DNA from: SB21 sp964415295
GTDB lineage: Bacteria; CLD3; SB21
Assembly: GCA_964415295.1 (NCBI GenBank)
Contig: CAYPYN010000010.1
Coordinates: forward strand, 1 to 64,000
Direction of reading: 5' to 3'
DNA length: 64,000 nt
Under the pieces are notes generated by a model that saw only the letters and a list, made by a program, of their open reading frames with translations, was not told the DNA's origin and did not search any database. Shown one piece after another: positions 42,959-52,484 of the stretch. How positions within the stretch are numbered: the first letter of the stretch is position 1; the number at the start of each line of letters is the position of its first letter. Made by a program: the position numbers and the translations under genes.

Positions 42959-42985
42959 ATTTAAAGTAACTTTATTGAATATCAC

Positions 42986-44011
42986 ATGATTCGTTTGGCC
43001 TACCCATATTTCGCGCTTTTCGTCTTGGTGATCCTGCCGATGATTGCCGCGGCCGTTTATCACTATCGGACCAGAAAAGCGAGACTCTCGCGTTTCGCCG
43101 ATCCGGCCATGAGCGACAGATTATTGACGACACTACATGTTAGAAAGACCCGATGGAAATCATTTCTCTCATTTATGATTGCGATCGCTCTGGTTCTGGC
43201 TTTGGTAGGATTCGAAGTTGGCACCAAATACGAACAGGTAAAGATCAGCGGCGTCGATATCGTCATTGCGCTCGATGTTTCTACTTCCATGAACGCCGAG
43301 GACATCAAGCCGAGCCGTCTTGAAAAAGCTAAACACGAGATATCTTCATTTCTTGAACAACTCGGCGGTGACCGCGTGGCACTTGTGCTTTTTGCGGGCC
43401 AGGGATTTATCCAATGTCCTCTCACAACTGATTACAGCGCCATCCAGATGTTCCTTGACGCCGTTACTACATCCACGACAACTTCCGCCGGAACCGACTT
43501 TGCCGAAGCGCTTGATGTGGTGGCTCAGGTCTATTCCGTCAAAACCGGTTCGGACCAAACGTCCGTTGCCGGAAAAGCGGCTGTAATTTTTTCTGACGGC
43601 GAGGATCATAACCCCGATTCATTCGGTATCATCGAACGGTTCAAACAGGAAAACATCAAAGTTTTTGCGGTCGGCGTCGGAAGCCCCAATGCATCCCCGA
43701 TCCCCATTTACGACGAATCGGGTAATCTGAAGGATTTCAAAAAGAGCAACGGATCCGTGGTGACAACCCGATTGGAAGAGGCGTTCATGGAAAAACTGAC
43801 TTCTGAAACCGGCGGCGCCTATTACACGGCGTCGACCGGAGAATTGGAAGTAAAGAGGATCTACCAAGAGATTTCAAAATTGGAGAAGACAGAGAACTCC
43901 GACTACCAATTCACTGAATTCGAAAACCGTTTTCAATGGTTTCTGGCCATCGCTATCGCGGCACTGGTCGCCGATCTCATCATTCACAGTAGACAAACGG
44001 TCAAAGCCTAG
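42986..44011 (+). CDS. VWA-domain membrane protein, BatB-like
   Basis: The 341-residue protein has membrane helices at about 7-26, 55-72 and 315-333 with a von Willebrand A domain between, whose metal site is seen in IALDVSTSMNAEDI and in the later LTTDYS threonine and FSDGED segments. The tail NGSVVTTRLEEAF followed by TGGAYYTAS is typical of BatB rather than BatA. Bat proteins occur with MoxR and have been linked to stress tolerance and envelope integrity. The BatA-like gene follows by 2 bases. MoxR itself is at 7383. Confidence 0.88.
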   Translation: MIRLAYPYFALFVLVILPMIAAAVYHYRTRKARLSRFADPAMSDRLLTTLHVRKTRWKSFLSFMIAIALVLALVGFEVGTKYEQVKISGVDIVIALDVSTSMNAEDIKPSRLEKAKHEISSFLEQLGGDRVALVLFAGQGFIQCPLTTDYSAIQMFLDAVTTSTTTSAGTDFAEALDVVAQVYSVKTGSDQTSVAGKAAVIFSDGEDHNPDSFGIIERFKQENIKVFAVGVGSPNASPIPIYDESGNLKDFKKSNGSVVTTRLEEAFMEKLTSETGGAYYTASTGELEVKRIYQEISKLEKTENSDYQFTEFENRFQWFLAIAIAALVADLIIHSRQTVKA

Positions 44012-44013
44012 CC

Positions 44014-45012
44014 ATGTTCAATCAATTCGAATTTGCCGACCCCTATTTTCTGTTATTGCTGCTATTGATTCCGTTACTCTTATTCTGGCGGAAGAAGCGT
44101 CACCGCGCGGCATCCATAAACTTTCCGGATATACAAGGCATACGTTCAATCGCTGCTCCCTCATTGCGTCTCCGACTGAAACCATGGCTGACGGCCTTAC
44201 AACTGCTGATCCTGGCTTTATTGATCACCGCCTTAGCCAGACCGAGATCAAAGAACTCGCAATTAAGCATAACATCGGAAGGGATCGATATCGTCATGGC
44301 GCTCGACGTATCGCGAAGCATGCTGATCGAAGATATGGGAAATCTCAACCGGTTGGAGGCGGCTAAGGAAGTTGCTGAGAAATTTGTGCGAGGCCGGCAA
44401 TCCGATCGCGTCGGTCTCGTAGTATTTGCCGGAAAGAGTTTCACTCAGTGTCCTTTAACAGTTGACTATCCGATCCTGATATCCCTTATACGCCAAGTCA
44501 ACATCGGTGTGATCGAAGACGGTACGGCCATCGGTATGGGTTTGATCAATTCCATCAATCGCCTTCGGGAAAGCCGATCCAAAAGCAAAGTTGTCATTCT
44601 GCTGACCGATGGACAAAATAACCGCGGCGAAATCGATCCTATGACCGCGGCCCAAATAGCCCAGGCTCTCAATATTCGCGTCTATACTATCGGAGCCGGT
44701 AAGGACGGCTTGGCCCGTATTCCGGTTGATGATCCGTTTTTTGGGAAACAATACGTGACAGCAGAAGTCAAGATCGATGAAGAAACGCTCAAAGGCATTG
44801 CCGAGACGACCGGCGGTCAGTATTTCCGGGCCACGAATCAAAAAGCGTTGGAGGAGATCTATGAACAGATCGGCCAACTTGAAAAAACCAAGATCGATGT
44901 GAGGACGTATTTTCGGTATGAGCAACTTTATCCTTATTTCGTCATCCCGGCTCTGCTGCTTTTATTTGTGCATTTTGCACTGACCCGAACCGTATTCATT
45001 GAATTACCGTAA
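44014..45012 (+). CDS. VWA-domain membrane protein, BatA-like
   Basis: The 332-residue protein opens with FADPYFLLLLLLIPLLLFW, the typical N-terminal anchor of BatA, has a second helix at about 60-77 and a C-terminal helix, and carries the metal site MALDVSRSM with VFAGKSFTQCPLT and LLTDGQNNRGEID. In most Bat clusters BatA precedes BatB; here the BatB-like gene comes first. Its stop overlaps the start of tilS (TAATG). Confidence 0.88.
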   Translation: MFNQFEFADPYFLLLLLLIPLLLFWRKKRHRAASINFPDIQGIRSIAAPSLRLRLKPWLTALQLLILALLITALARPRSKNSQLSITSEGIDIVMALDVSRSMLIEDMGNLNRLEAAKEVAEKFVRGRQSDRVGLVVFAGKSFTQCPLTVDYPILISLIRQVNIGVIEDGTAIGMGLINSINRLRESRSKSKVVILLTDGQNNRGEIDPMTAAQIAQALNIRVYTIGAGKDGLARIPVDDPFFGKQYVTAEVKIDEETLKGIAETTGGQYFRATNQKALEEIYEQIGQLEKTKIDVRTYFRYEQLYPYFVIPALLLLFVHFALTRTVFIELP

Positions 45013-46442
45013 TGAAAAAGTCATTGGACGCTCTGGAAAAGAAATTTCTGGAGCATTGCCAAAACAAGAAATTCTTCCGAAAAGGCGATCGGATCCTTCT
45101 CGCCGTCTCCGGCGGCATGGATTCTATGGCGCTTTGCGAACTCTTTGAAAAGACCAAGCAAGAGCTCGACCTCCGCATCGGCCTCGTGCATATCGATCAC
45201 GGTTTACGTGGGCGCGAAAGCCGCCGCGACGCCAATTTCGTCAAGAGATTTGCGGCCGCCCATTCTATACCGTTTTACCTGGAAAAGGCGGACGTACGGG
45301 GTAAAGCATCGGAGTCCAAGATGTCCATCGAAGAAGCCGCTCGGGAACTGCGGTATGCAAGCTATGAAAACGTTTGCCGAACACAAGGGTACCATAAAGT
45401 CTGCACGGCCCACCATGGCGACGACCAGGCTGAAACCGTGTTGATGAGAATGATAAAAGGCGCCGGCTGGTCCGGCCTGTCCGCCATCAGAGAGACGAGA
45501 GAAAATTACATCCGTCCTCTACTCATTTTCTCAAGAGAAGAAATCAAGAAATATGTCAAAAAGAACGGCATTGCCTATGTGGAAGACCGGACCAACAAAG
45601 ATCAGAAAATGCTCCGCAACCGTATCCGGCACGATCTGATCCCCTATTTAGAACGTGGCTACGATCCGCAGGTCGCAAAACACCTTGTTCAATTCGGAAA
45701 GATCGCCGAGGACACCCGGCTTCTTCTTGCAAGGTCCGCAAAACGGCTTTTTGCCAAGGCTTGCAGGCGTTCCGGCGGCAAAATACTCCTTGAAATTAAA
45801 GCATTTAACAAGTATCTTCGTGCGCAACGTCAGGCGGTTCTGGAGTTGATTTTCTCGGAACACTTTGGTCAGAACTTGCGTTTTTCTGATTACGAAAATC
45901 TGATGGATCTCGCCGAACACAGGCAAAGCGGAAAAAGATTACTGATCGGTTCCGTCGAGGTGCTCAAAACATCCGGCGAAGTCGTATTCTGTCGCCGGCA
46001 AGACATTCGCGAGCGGCCATTCAGTCACCGCATCGAGGTTGACCGGACTTACCATTTTGACAATCCGGGCTGTTCTTTTGAGACAAGGAAGATGCCGTTT
46101 TCGAAAGAACTGACCAGGGAATTTGGTAGAAACCCGAATGTCGAATTTATAGATGCGCGTAAACTCTCAGGCTGCCTGGTACTGCGTTCCTGGCAGGCCG
46201 GTGATCGTTTCATTCCGCTCGGTATGAAGAACTTCAAGAATCTGAGCGATTTCTTCATTGACCTGAAGCTCTCTGTGCCGGCCAAGAAACTTATTCCGGT
46301 TCTCTACGAACAAAAAGGACGGAAACAACAAGTGATCTGGGTCTGCGGTTACCGGATCGACGAACGTTACAAGACGGATCATTCAACTCATCATATACTC
46401 AAACTGAAATGCGAACGGTATGAAAAAAACGATTCAGACTGA
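45012..46442 (+). CDS. tilS: tRNA(Ile)-lysidine synthase
   Basis: TilS changes C34 of the CAT-anticodon tRNA-Ile2 to lysidine so that it reads AUA. The 476-residue protein has the PP-loop AVSGGMDSMAL near residue 30, HIDHGLRGRESRRDANFV, TAHHGDDQAETVLMRM, RPLL followed by RNRIRHDLIPYLE, and the C-terminal domain with LRSWQAGDRFIPLGM. Its start overlaps the BatA stop by 1 base, and its end overlaps hpt by 23 bases; the order tilS-hpt-ftsH is conserved in many bacteria. Confidence 0.93.
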   Translation: MKKSLDALEKKFLEHCQNKKFFRKGDRILLAVSGGMDSMALCELFEKTKQELDLRIGLVHIDHGLRGRESRRDANFVKRFAAAHSIPFYLEKADVRGKASESKMSIEEAARELRYASYENVCRTQGYHKVCTAHHGDDQAETVLMRMIKGAGWSGLSAIRETRENYIRPLLIFSREEIKKYVKKNGIAYVEDRTNKDQKMLRNRIRHDLIPYLERGYDPQVAKHLVQFGKIAEDTRLLLARSAKRLFAKACRRSGGKILLEIKAFNKYLRAQRQAVLELIFSEHFGQNLRFSDYENLMDLAEHRQSGKRLLIGSVEVLKTSGEVVFCRRQDIRERPFSHRIEVDRTYHFDNPGCSFETRKMPFSKELTREFGRNPNVEFIDARKLSGCLVLRSWQAGDRFIPLGMKNFKNLSDFFIDLKLSVPAKKLIPVLYEQKGRKQQVIWVCGYRIDERYKTDHSTHHILKLKCERYEKNDSD

Positions 46443-46962
46443 AAACCATCGTTTCACGGTCATGATCTCCAAAGAAGAGATCCACAAAGCGGTCCGACGT
46501 CTCGGACGGAAGATCACGAAGGATTATAAGGACAAGAATCCCATTATGGTCGGGATATTGAACGGCTCATTCCTGTTTGTGGCCGATCTGATCCGGGAAA
46601 TCAATACCGAATGCGAGATCGATTTTCTCAAGATCGGAAGTTACGGGGACCATATGCACTCGAGCGGTTCCATTCGGTTGGACAAGGACGTGAGCGCAAA
46701 ACTGGAAGGACGGCACGTTTTGGTAGTGGAAGACATAGTCGATTCCGGGCTGTCAATCACTTATATCAAGAACCATATCGAAGAAAAAAAACCCGCTTCG
46801 GTCCGTTTTGTTACGCTGCTCCTTAAGAAAGAAAAAGCCAAAGTGGACTTTCCGATCCATTATGTCGGTTTCGATATCGGAAACGACTTTGTCATTGGAT
46901 ACGGCCTCGATTACGCGCAGCGTTTCCGTCATTTGAAAGATATATACGTCACTCACGATTAA
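46420..46962 (+). CDS. hpt: Hypoxanthine phosphoribosyltransferase
   Basis: The 180-residue purine-salvage enzyme has the PRPP motif VLVVEDIVDSGLSITY, the flexible-loop region DFLKIGSYGDHMHSSG, and FVIGYGLDYAQRFRHL near the end. The first codons overlap tilS by 23 bases. It makes IMP (and possibly GMP) from hypoxanthine (or guanine). Length is normal for the family. Confidence 0.93.
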   Translation: MKKTIQTENHRFTVMISKEEIHKAVRRLGRKITKDYKDKNPIMVGILNGSFLFVADLIREINTECEIDFLKIGSYGDHMHSSGSIRLDKDVSAKLEGRHVLVVEDIVDSGLSITYIKNHIEEKKPASVRFVTLLLKKEKAKVDFPIHYVGFDIGNDFVIGYGLDYAQRFRHLKDIYVTHD

Positions 46963-46974
46963 AGGAGATCACGA

Positions 46975-48975
46975 TTGACCACCGATCATCACATAGCCCT
47001 TATGTCCTCGGAAACGCCATCGGATAAGAAACCCGACAAACCGCAGACTCCTCCAAAAAAAAAGAATACGCAGGACGGAGGTCCCGGTCTTAAAAACAGC
47101 CTCGGAACCGTTTTTCTATGGATCGCGATTTTCGGCGCCTTCTTTTTCCTTTACCAGATCATCACGGCGACCAACGACAGGCATCTAGAAATCTCCTATT
47201 CCAATTACCAAACCTTGCTCCTGCAAGATCGGATCGCCAGCATCCACGTCACAGAAAATGAACTGAGAGGTACACTGAAGGAAGAGATCAACATTCCCGT
47301 GGACGGTGTCCCTGTCAAATTCAGCCAATTCAAGATCTACCTCCCATTTGTGGACAGTAAGATGATTGAAGAGTGGAACGCCAAAGCAATTAACGTGGAA
47401 TTTTCCAAAAAAGGCACCGACTTTTCGACCATTTTCATACAAATGCTCCCCTGGATCATTGCGATCGGCATTTTCATTTTTATCCTGAGGCGCATGCAAG
47501 GCGGTGGCGGAGCCAAGAATATCTTTACATTCGGCAAGAGCCGCGCGCGTATGTCCTCCGATAAAGATCCCAAAGTCACATTTGCGGATGTGGCCGGATG
47601 CGACGAAGCCAAACAGGAACTGCAGGAGATCGTCGATTTTCTGAAAGATCCGGATAAATTCACCAAACTCGGCGGACGTATCCCAAAGGGCGCGTTATTG
47701 CTGGGCCCTCCGGGTACCGGCAAAACTTTGCTGGCCCGAGCGGTAGCGGGTGAAGCGGACGTCCCTTTCTTTTCAATCAGCGGAGCGGATTTTGTCGAAA
47801 TGTTTGTCGGTGTCGGAGCCGCGCGTGTACGCGACCTTTTTGACCAGGCGAAAAAGAATCATCCTTGTATCATTTTTATTGATGAAATAGATGCGGTAGG
47901 ACGTTCCAGAGGCGCAGGTCTTGGAGGCGGTCACGACGAGCGCGAGCAGACCTTGAATCAGCTTCTCGTCGAAATGGACGGATTCGATTCGAACGCCGGC
48001 ATCATCCTCATCGCCGCGACCAACCGGCCTGATATTCTCGACTCGGCCTTGATGCGGCCCGGGCGGTTCGACCGCCAGATCGTGGTCGATCAGCCGGACG
48101 TCAATGGCCGTGAAGAGATCCTCAAGATACATACCAAGAAGATACACTTGGACGAAAACGTCAATTTGAAAAAGATCGCCAAAGGCACACCGGGTTTATC
48201 GGGCGCGGACCTTGAAAATCTCGTCAACGAAGCGGCCTTACTCGCCGCGCGGCGGAGTTCGGAGGCTGTGGAAAATATCGATTTTGAGAATGCCAAAGAT
48301 AAAGTCATGATGGGCGTCGAAAGAAAAAGCATGGTCATATCGGAGAATGAGAAAAAGACCACGGCGTATCATGAGGCAGGCCACGCCTTGGTTGCGCGGC
48401 TGCTCCCCGACTCGGATCCCGTCCACAAAGTCACAATCATCCCGCGCGGAAGAGCCCTTGGTCTGACGCATTACCTCCCCACCGACGACCGGCATTCGTA
48501 TTCCCGTTCATATATCCAGACGATGCTCACGTATATGCTGGGCGGCCGCGCCGCCGAGAAGATCGTATTCGACCATTTCACGACAGGCGCCAGCAACGAC
48601 ATCGACAGGGCTACCACATTGGCGCGAAAGATGGTCTGCGAATGGGGCATGAGCGACAAATTGGGTCCCGTAGCTTTCGGAAAAAAAGAAGAAGAGGTCT
48701 TTCTTGGACGCGAGATCGCCACGGCCAAGAACTACAGCGAAGAAACGGCTCGGCTCATCGATACGGAAATCAAAGGTATCATTCTTGATGCCGAACAAAA
48801 AGCCATGCGCCTGATCCAGGACAATATCCAGTTTCTCCATTCGATCGCCGGCGCCTTAATCGAAAGAGAAACGCTCGATTCGGAGGATCTGGACGTACTC
48901 ATGAGCGGTCAACAACTAAAACCGCAGGAAATCGCCAACAAAAACAACGGGGAAACGGCCAAACTCACTCAGTAG
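46975..48975 (+). CDS. ftsH: ATP-dependent zinc metalloprotease FtsH
   Basis: The 666-residue inner-membrane protease has two membrane helices (about 40-58 and 157-175) around a periplasmic domain, an AAA+ module with GPPGTGKT, IIFIDEIDAVGRSRGAG and ATNRPDILDSALMRPGRFDRQ, and the zinc site HEAGHALVARL. Its start is TTG at 46975, well supported by AAAGGAG 8 bases upstream; an ATG at 47002 is a weaker alternative. It follows hpt by 12 bases. FtsH degrades damaged membrane proteins and regulators such as LpxC in LPS control. Confidence 0.95.
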   Translation: MTTDHHIALMSSETPSDKKPDKPQTPPKKKNTQDGGPGLKNSLGTVFLWIAIFGAFFFLYQIITATNDRHLEISYSNYQTLLLQDRIASIHVTENELRGTLKEEINIPVDGVPVKFSQFKIYLPFVDSKMIEEWNAKAINVEFSKKGTDFSTIFIQMLPWIIAIGIFIFILRRMQGGGGAKNIFTFGKSRARMSSDKDPKVTFADVAGCDEAKQELQEIVDFLKDPDKFTKLGGRIPKGALLLGPPGTGKTLLARAVAGEADVPFFSISGADFVEMFVGVGAARVRDLFDQAKKNHPCIIFIDEIDAVGRSRGAGLGGGHDEREQTLNQLLVEMDGFDSNAGIILIAATNRPDILDSALMRPGRFDRQIVVDQPDVNGREEILKIHTKKIHLDENVNLKKIAKGTPGLSGADLENLVNEAALLAARRSSEAVENIDFENAKDKVMMGVERKSMVISENEKKTTAYHEAGHALVARLLPDSDPVHKVTIIPRGRALGLTHYLPTDDRHSYSRSYIQTMLTYMLGGRAAEKIVFDHFTTGASNDIDRATTLARKMVCEWGMSDKLGPVAFGKKEEEVFLGREIATAKNYSEETARLIDTEIKGIILDAEQKAMRLIQDNIQFLHSIAGALIERETLDSEDLDVLMSGQQLKPQEIANKNNGETAKLTQ

Positions 48976-49043
48976 CACGAACGTTCAGCTATTTTCGGCA
49001 AGTTCACCGCGGAAATGAATGTAAAAAGGACTATTTGTAACAA

Positions 49044-50750
49044 ATGGAATCTTTAAATCGAATTTTCTCCGGAGAAGTACCCGGCGGTTTTTTCTTATAT
49101 TTTACTGTGATTCTGGTTTTGCTTTTTTTCCGCTGGTTCATGGTTCGATTTTCGCCGGTTGTCAATAAACGAAAATTTTCCATCTTCATCTACGTGGTCA
49201 CCGGATTTATCGCCGTTTCATTTACGGTCATGCGCCTGGCACGGCCTCCGAAACCTAACACTGTTTACATCGGTATTTTGCCGCTTGATTGCGCCAATGC
49301 CGCCAGCGACACGGCCGGTCAGGCGCTGGTGAGCCGGTATGCGGGAACTGGCTGGTCCATTGCGGAAACGGCCACGCGGTACGCCGAATCGGCCTCTCCC
49401 TCCCATCTCAATTTCCTGAGACCCGAGTGGTTAGTAAGTTCTCATGACAACGATAGTCTTGGTCGGGTGTCCTTTTTCGATCAGGCGCAGTGGCTGGATT
49501 GGGCCACGCTTATAAAACTCAAATATGCTGTTTCAGGTACTTTCACGGTTCATCCAGGATCCATTGACATTCACGTAGTTATTTTCGAAACGTCTTTGAG
49601 AAAGCAAGTGAAAAGCAGAGATTTTTCCATCCCGACCGGAGACGGCAATGTATGGCTGCAAAAAGTACAGGAGATCGGATTGGAACTTACAAAAGATCTC
49701 TACGCTTTGGCGGAAGAGGAACTGGATGATACCAAGCTGGATCTGAATTACGCCAAAACGCCGGCATTATTGGATTATGCCCGCGGACGATATCTTCTCT
49801 CACAAAAACTGATCGATTCATCACTTTTTTCTTTTCAAGAGGCATTACGAAAAGACAGCCTGAGTTCTCTTACTTGGTACGGGCTCGGTTTGGCGCACGG
49901 CGAGATCATGATACGGTCCAAGGATAAGAAGAAACAGCAATTCCATCAGATTCGCACAGAATACCATCTCAAAAAGGCCGGGCAATTAAACGAGACCTTT
50001 CAGCCTTCGGTTTCTGCTCTGGCCAAATACTACATGTTCTTCAAGCCCGAACCCCGTTATCTTGATGCAGAGATCGCGCTGATCGGCGCCAACGGCTTGT
50101 ACGACCGCGATTACACGGTCTATTATATTTTGAGTTATATGCAGAAGTTGCGTTGGGAATCTTTCGGAATGTCCACCAAGGAAGACGTACTCAAAAAGGC
50201 CATTGCTGTCAATCCCGCCGGATTCGACAGCTATATCAATCTGGGACGCGCATTCCTGGAACTCAGCCGACCTCACGATTATCGTGCCAAACTGGCGATG
50301 GAATATTACCAGATAGCCCATAAACTCAGACCTGTTGACTTCGAAGCGATCATAGGTATGGTAACGGCCTGCGATTACGTCGGCTTTTATGATCGCGCTC
50401 TCAAACTACTTGAATTCGCCGAAAAGATCTACCCTACCAAAGCCGACGTATATTACAATATGGGCGTAGTCAATTACCATATCGGCAACACGTTCAAACC
50501 AAAAAAGATGCCCAAGGAAGAGCGTGAGCAGTATTCAAAAGCGGAAGCCTATTTCAGAAAGGCCATACAATTCAAACCGAATCACGGGTACGCTTATTTG
50601 TATCTGGCTAAAATATCGGCGGAGTTTAAGAATGATCCTCAGGCCATCGAATCACTGCGCATGGTCATGAAACTCCTCGATCGTGAAGATCCGTACCGTG
50701 AAGAAGCGCGAAAAAAACTCAACGAATATTTTCCAGATGTCGAAGGATAA
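49044..50750 (+). CDS. Membrane-anchored TPR protein
   Basis: The 568-residue protein has two N-terminal membrane helices (about 14-32 and 47-65), a domain of about 140 residues with a VSGTFTVHPGSIDIHVVIF segment like the N-terminal domain of adenylate-cyclase-like TPR proteins (CsgG/TolB-like), then tetratricopeptide repeats from about 240 to 560 (for example SYINLGRAFLELS and YYNMGVVNYHIGN). I cannot name a function. It is 68 bases after ftsH; folP begins inside its last 14 bases. Confidence 0.75.
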   Translation: MESLNRIFSGEVPGGFFLYFTVILVLLFFRWFMVRFSPVVNKRKFSIFIYVVTGFIAVSFTVMRLARPPKPNTVYIGILPLDCANAASDTAGQALVSRYAGTGWSIAETATRYAESASPSHLNFLRPEWLVSSHDNDSLGRVSFFDQAQWLDWATLIKLKYAVSGTFTVHPGSIDIHVVIFETSLRKQVKSRDFSIPTGDGNVWLQKVQEIGLELTKDLYALAEEELDDTKLDLNYAKTPALLDYARGRYLLSQKLIDSSLFSFQEALRKDSLSSLTWYGLGLAHGEIMIRSKDKKKQQFHQIRTEYHLKKAGQLNETFQPSVSALAKYYMFFKPEPRYLDAEIALIGANGLYDRDYTVYYILSYMQKLRWESFGMSTKEDVLKKAIAVNPAGFDSYINLGRAFLELSRPHDYRAKLAMEYYQIAHKLRPVDFEAIIGMVTACDYVGFYDRALKLLEFAEKIYPTKADVYYNMGVVNYHIGNTFKPKKMPKEEREQYSKAEAYFRKAIQFKPNHGYAYLYLAKISAEFKNDPQAIESLRMVMKLLDREDPYREEARKKLNEYFPDVEG

Positions 50751-51570
50751 GCGTACTGAGAATTTTTATAACGAATGCCGAAGCCGCGTCTTCCTAATGG
50801 GCATTCTCAATGTAACACCCGACTCCTTTTCCGACGGCGGCAAGTATGCCACGGCGGATGCGGCCATGGAACACGCGATACGCATGTGTTCGGACGGAGC
50901 GGACATTCTGGACATCGGCGGTGAATCCACCCGTCCGGGCGCCGAACCCGTAACGCTTCAGGAAGAACTGGACAGGACCATACCTTTAATAGAAAGTATT
51001 TCAAAAAGGCAAGATGTATTGATCTCCATAGATACTTATAAATCGGCCGTGGCCGATGCCGCCATGAAAGCGGGCGCCCACATGATCAACGACATCAGCG
51101 GTTTGACGTTTGATGAACGAATGGCTGCGACGGCGGCGGCGCACAACGCGGTGCTTGCCGTCATGCATATTCAGGGTACCCCCAAGAATATGCAAATTGA
51201 TCCGCACTACGACGATACCGTTGGGGAGATCAAGAACTTTCTCAAACATTCGTCTGATAAAGCCCGAAACGCCGGCGTAACCAGGGTCATCGTCGATCCC
51301 GGTTTGGGATTCGGCAAGAGATTTGAAGATAATTTTGTTATTCTGAAAAACCTGAGGCAATTAACATCACTCGGTTATCCGATTCTGATCGGATCGTCGC
51401 GGAAATCCTATTTGGGTAAACTATTTGACGCCCCGCCGCAGGATCGATTGGAAGGGACGATCGTATCCAATATCGTGGCTATGCAAAACGGTGCTAATAT
51501 TCTTCGCGTTCACGATGTCCGTTCCGTCCGTCGCGCCATCACGATAGCCGAAAGGATTATGGAAGCCTGA
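50737..51570 (+). CDS. folP: Dihydropteroate synthase
   Basis: FolP joins p-aminobenzoate to dihydropterin pyrophosphate in folate synthesis. The 277-residue TIM barrel shows MGILNVTPDSFSDGGK, DIGGESTRPGAEPV, DTYKSAVADAAMKAGAHMIN, VIVDPGLGFGK, LIGSSRKSYLG and RVHDV. The frame is open from 50683, but the ATG at 50737 gives the usual family length; it overlaps the TPR gene by 14 bases. It lies 2 bases before cdaA. Confidence 0.94.
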   Translation: MSKDKRTENFYNECRSRVFLMGILNVTPDSFSDGGKYATADAAMEHAIRMCSDGADILDIGGESTRPGAEPVTLQEELDRTIPLIESISKRQDVLISIDTYKSAVADAAMKAGAHMINDISGLTFDERMAATAAAHNAVLAVMHIQGTPKNMQIDPHYDDTVGEIKNFLKHSSDKARNAGVTRVIVDPGLGFGKRFEDNFVILKNLRQLTSLGYPILIGSSRKSYLGKLFDAPPQDRLEGTIVSNIVAMQNGANILRVHDVRSVRRAITIAERIMEA

Positions 51571-51572
51571 CC

Positions 51573-52409
51573 ATGCAGGACGAATTATTCAAAATATGGA
51601 TCGTACCCGTGACGTGGATTGATCTTCTGGATATGGCGGCTGTTACGATCATTTTTTACAGGGCCTATCTGGTAATACAAGGCACTACGGCATCACGTAT
51701 GGTCCTGGGTCTGATCTTCATTCTAATCGTTTCCATAGCCGTTCAGGCTTTAAATATGATCGGAATGATATGGCTGGTCGATCAGATTCGAACGGTCTGG
51801 GTGATCGCCTTCGTAATCATTTTTCAGCCGGAATTACGTCGCATGTTAACGTTTTTCGGACAGAGCGGGTTTTTCCGCAATATCATCAAATTGGGCATCC
51901 CCGACTACGTGCAGGAAATCATCAAAGCCTGTGAGCACCTGTCAAAAAGACGTTCCGGTGCGATCATTGTGATGGAGAGATCCACCGGACTTCGTAACAT
52001 TATAGAAACGGGCATTTCGCTTGAGGCCAATATTTCACAGCAATTGCTTCTATCTATCTTCAATCCGCGCTCCCCCCTTCACGACGGGGCCGTTATCATC
52101 GAAAACGATCAGGTTTCTGCGGCACGTTGCCTTCTGCCGCTCAGCCAGAATCCCTACATCGAATCCACTTTGGGCACCCGACACCGGGCGGCCGTCGGGC
52201 TATCGGAACAGTCGGATGCGATCGTCATCGTTGTCTCCGAAGAGACCGGCAAGATCTCCGTCGCTTACAAAGGAACTCTGAATAAGAATATTTCGGCTAC
52301 CGAATTACGAAATTTCATCGAAGAAGTCTTGAAGTCCGGCAAATCTCGCGGATTATGGAGAAAAGCCTCAGCTAAAAAAGTACCGCTGACCAACGTGGCT
52401 TATAAATAA
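51573..52409 (+). CDS. cdaA: Diadenylate cyclase CdaA
   Basis: The 278-residue protein has three N-terminal membrane helices (within residues 12-85) and a DisA_N catalytic domain with the DGAVII and GTRHRAAVG motifs, so it should make cyclic di-AMP from two ATP. The second messenger commonly controls potassium and osmolyte balance. It follows folP by 2 bases, an order also seen in Bacteroidetes. No glmM or cdaR neighbour is seen; a DHH phosphoesterase that might break down the product is at 34142. Confidence 0.93.
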   Translation: MQDELFKIWIVPVTWIDLLDMAAVTIIFYRAYLVIQGTTASRMVLGLIFILIVSIAVQALNMIGMIWLVDQIRTVWVIAFVIIFQPELRRMLTFFGQSGFFRNIIKLGIPDYVQEIIKACEHLSKRRSGAIIVMERSTGLRNIIETGISLEANISQQLLLSIFNPRSPLHDGAVIIENDQVSAARCLLPLSQNPYIESTLGTRHRAAVGLSEQSDAIVIVVSEETGKISVAYKGTLNKNISATELRNFIEEVLKSGKSRGLWRKASAKKVPLTNVAYK

Positions 52410-52440
52410 GGAATTTAAGACCGAACTCGGAAATATTTCG

Positions 52441-52446
52441 TATAAT
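52441..52446 (+). promoter_or_regulatory. TATAAT box before the C25 protease gene
   Basis: A perfect TATAAT lies 38 bases before the ATG at 52485. No good -35 is found at the usual distance (AGACCG at 17 bases), so this is a weak prediction. Confidence 0.35.
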
Positions 52447-52484
52447 AGCTTACAGAACTATTGGGATCATACGACTTCAGAAAA

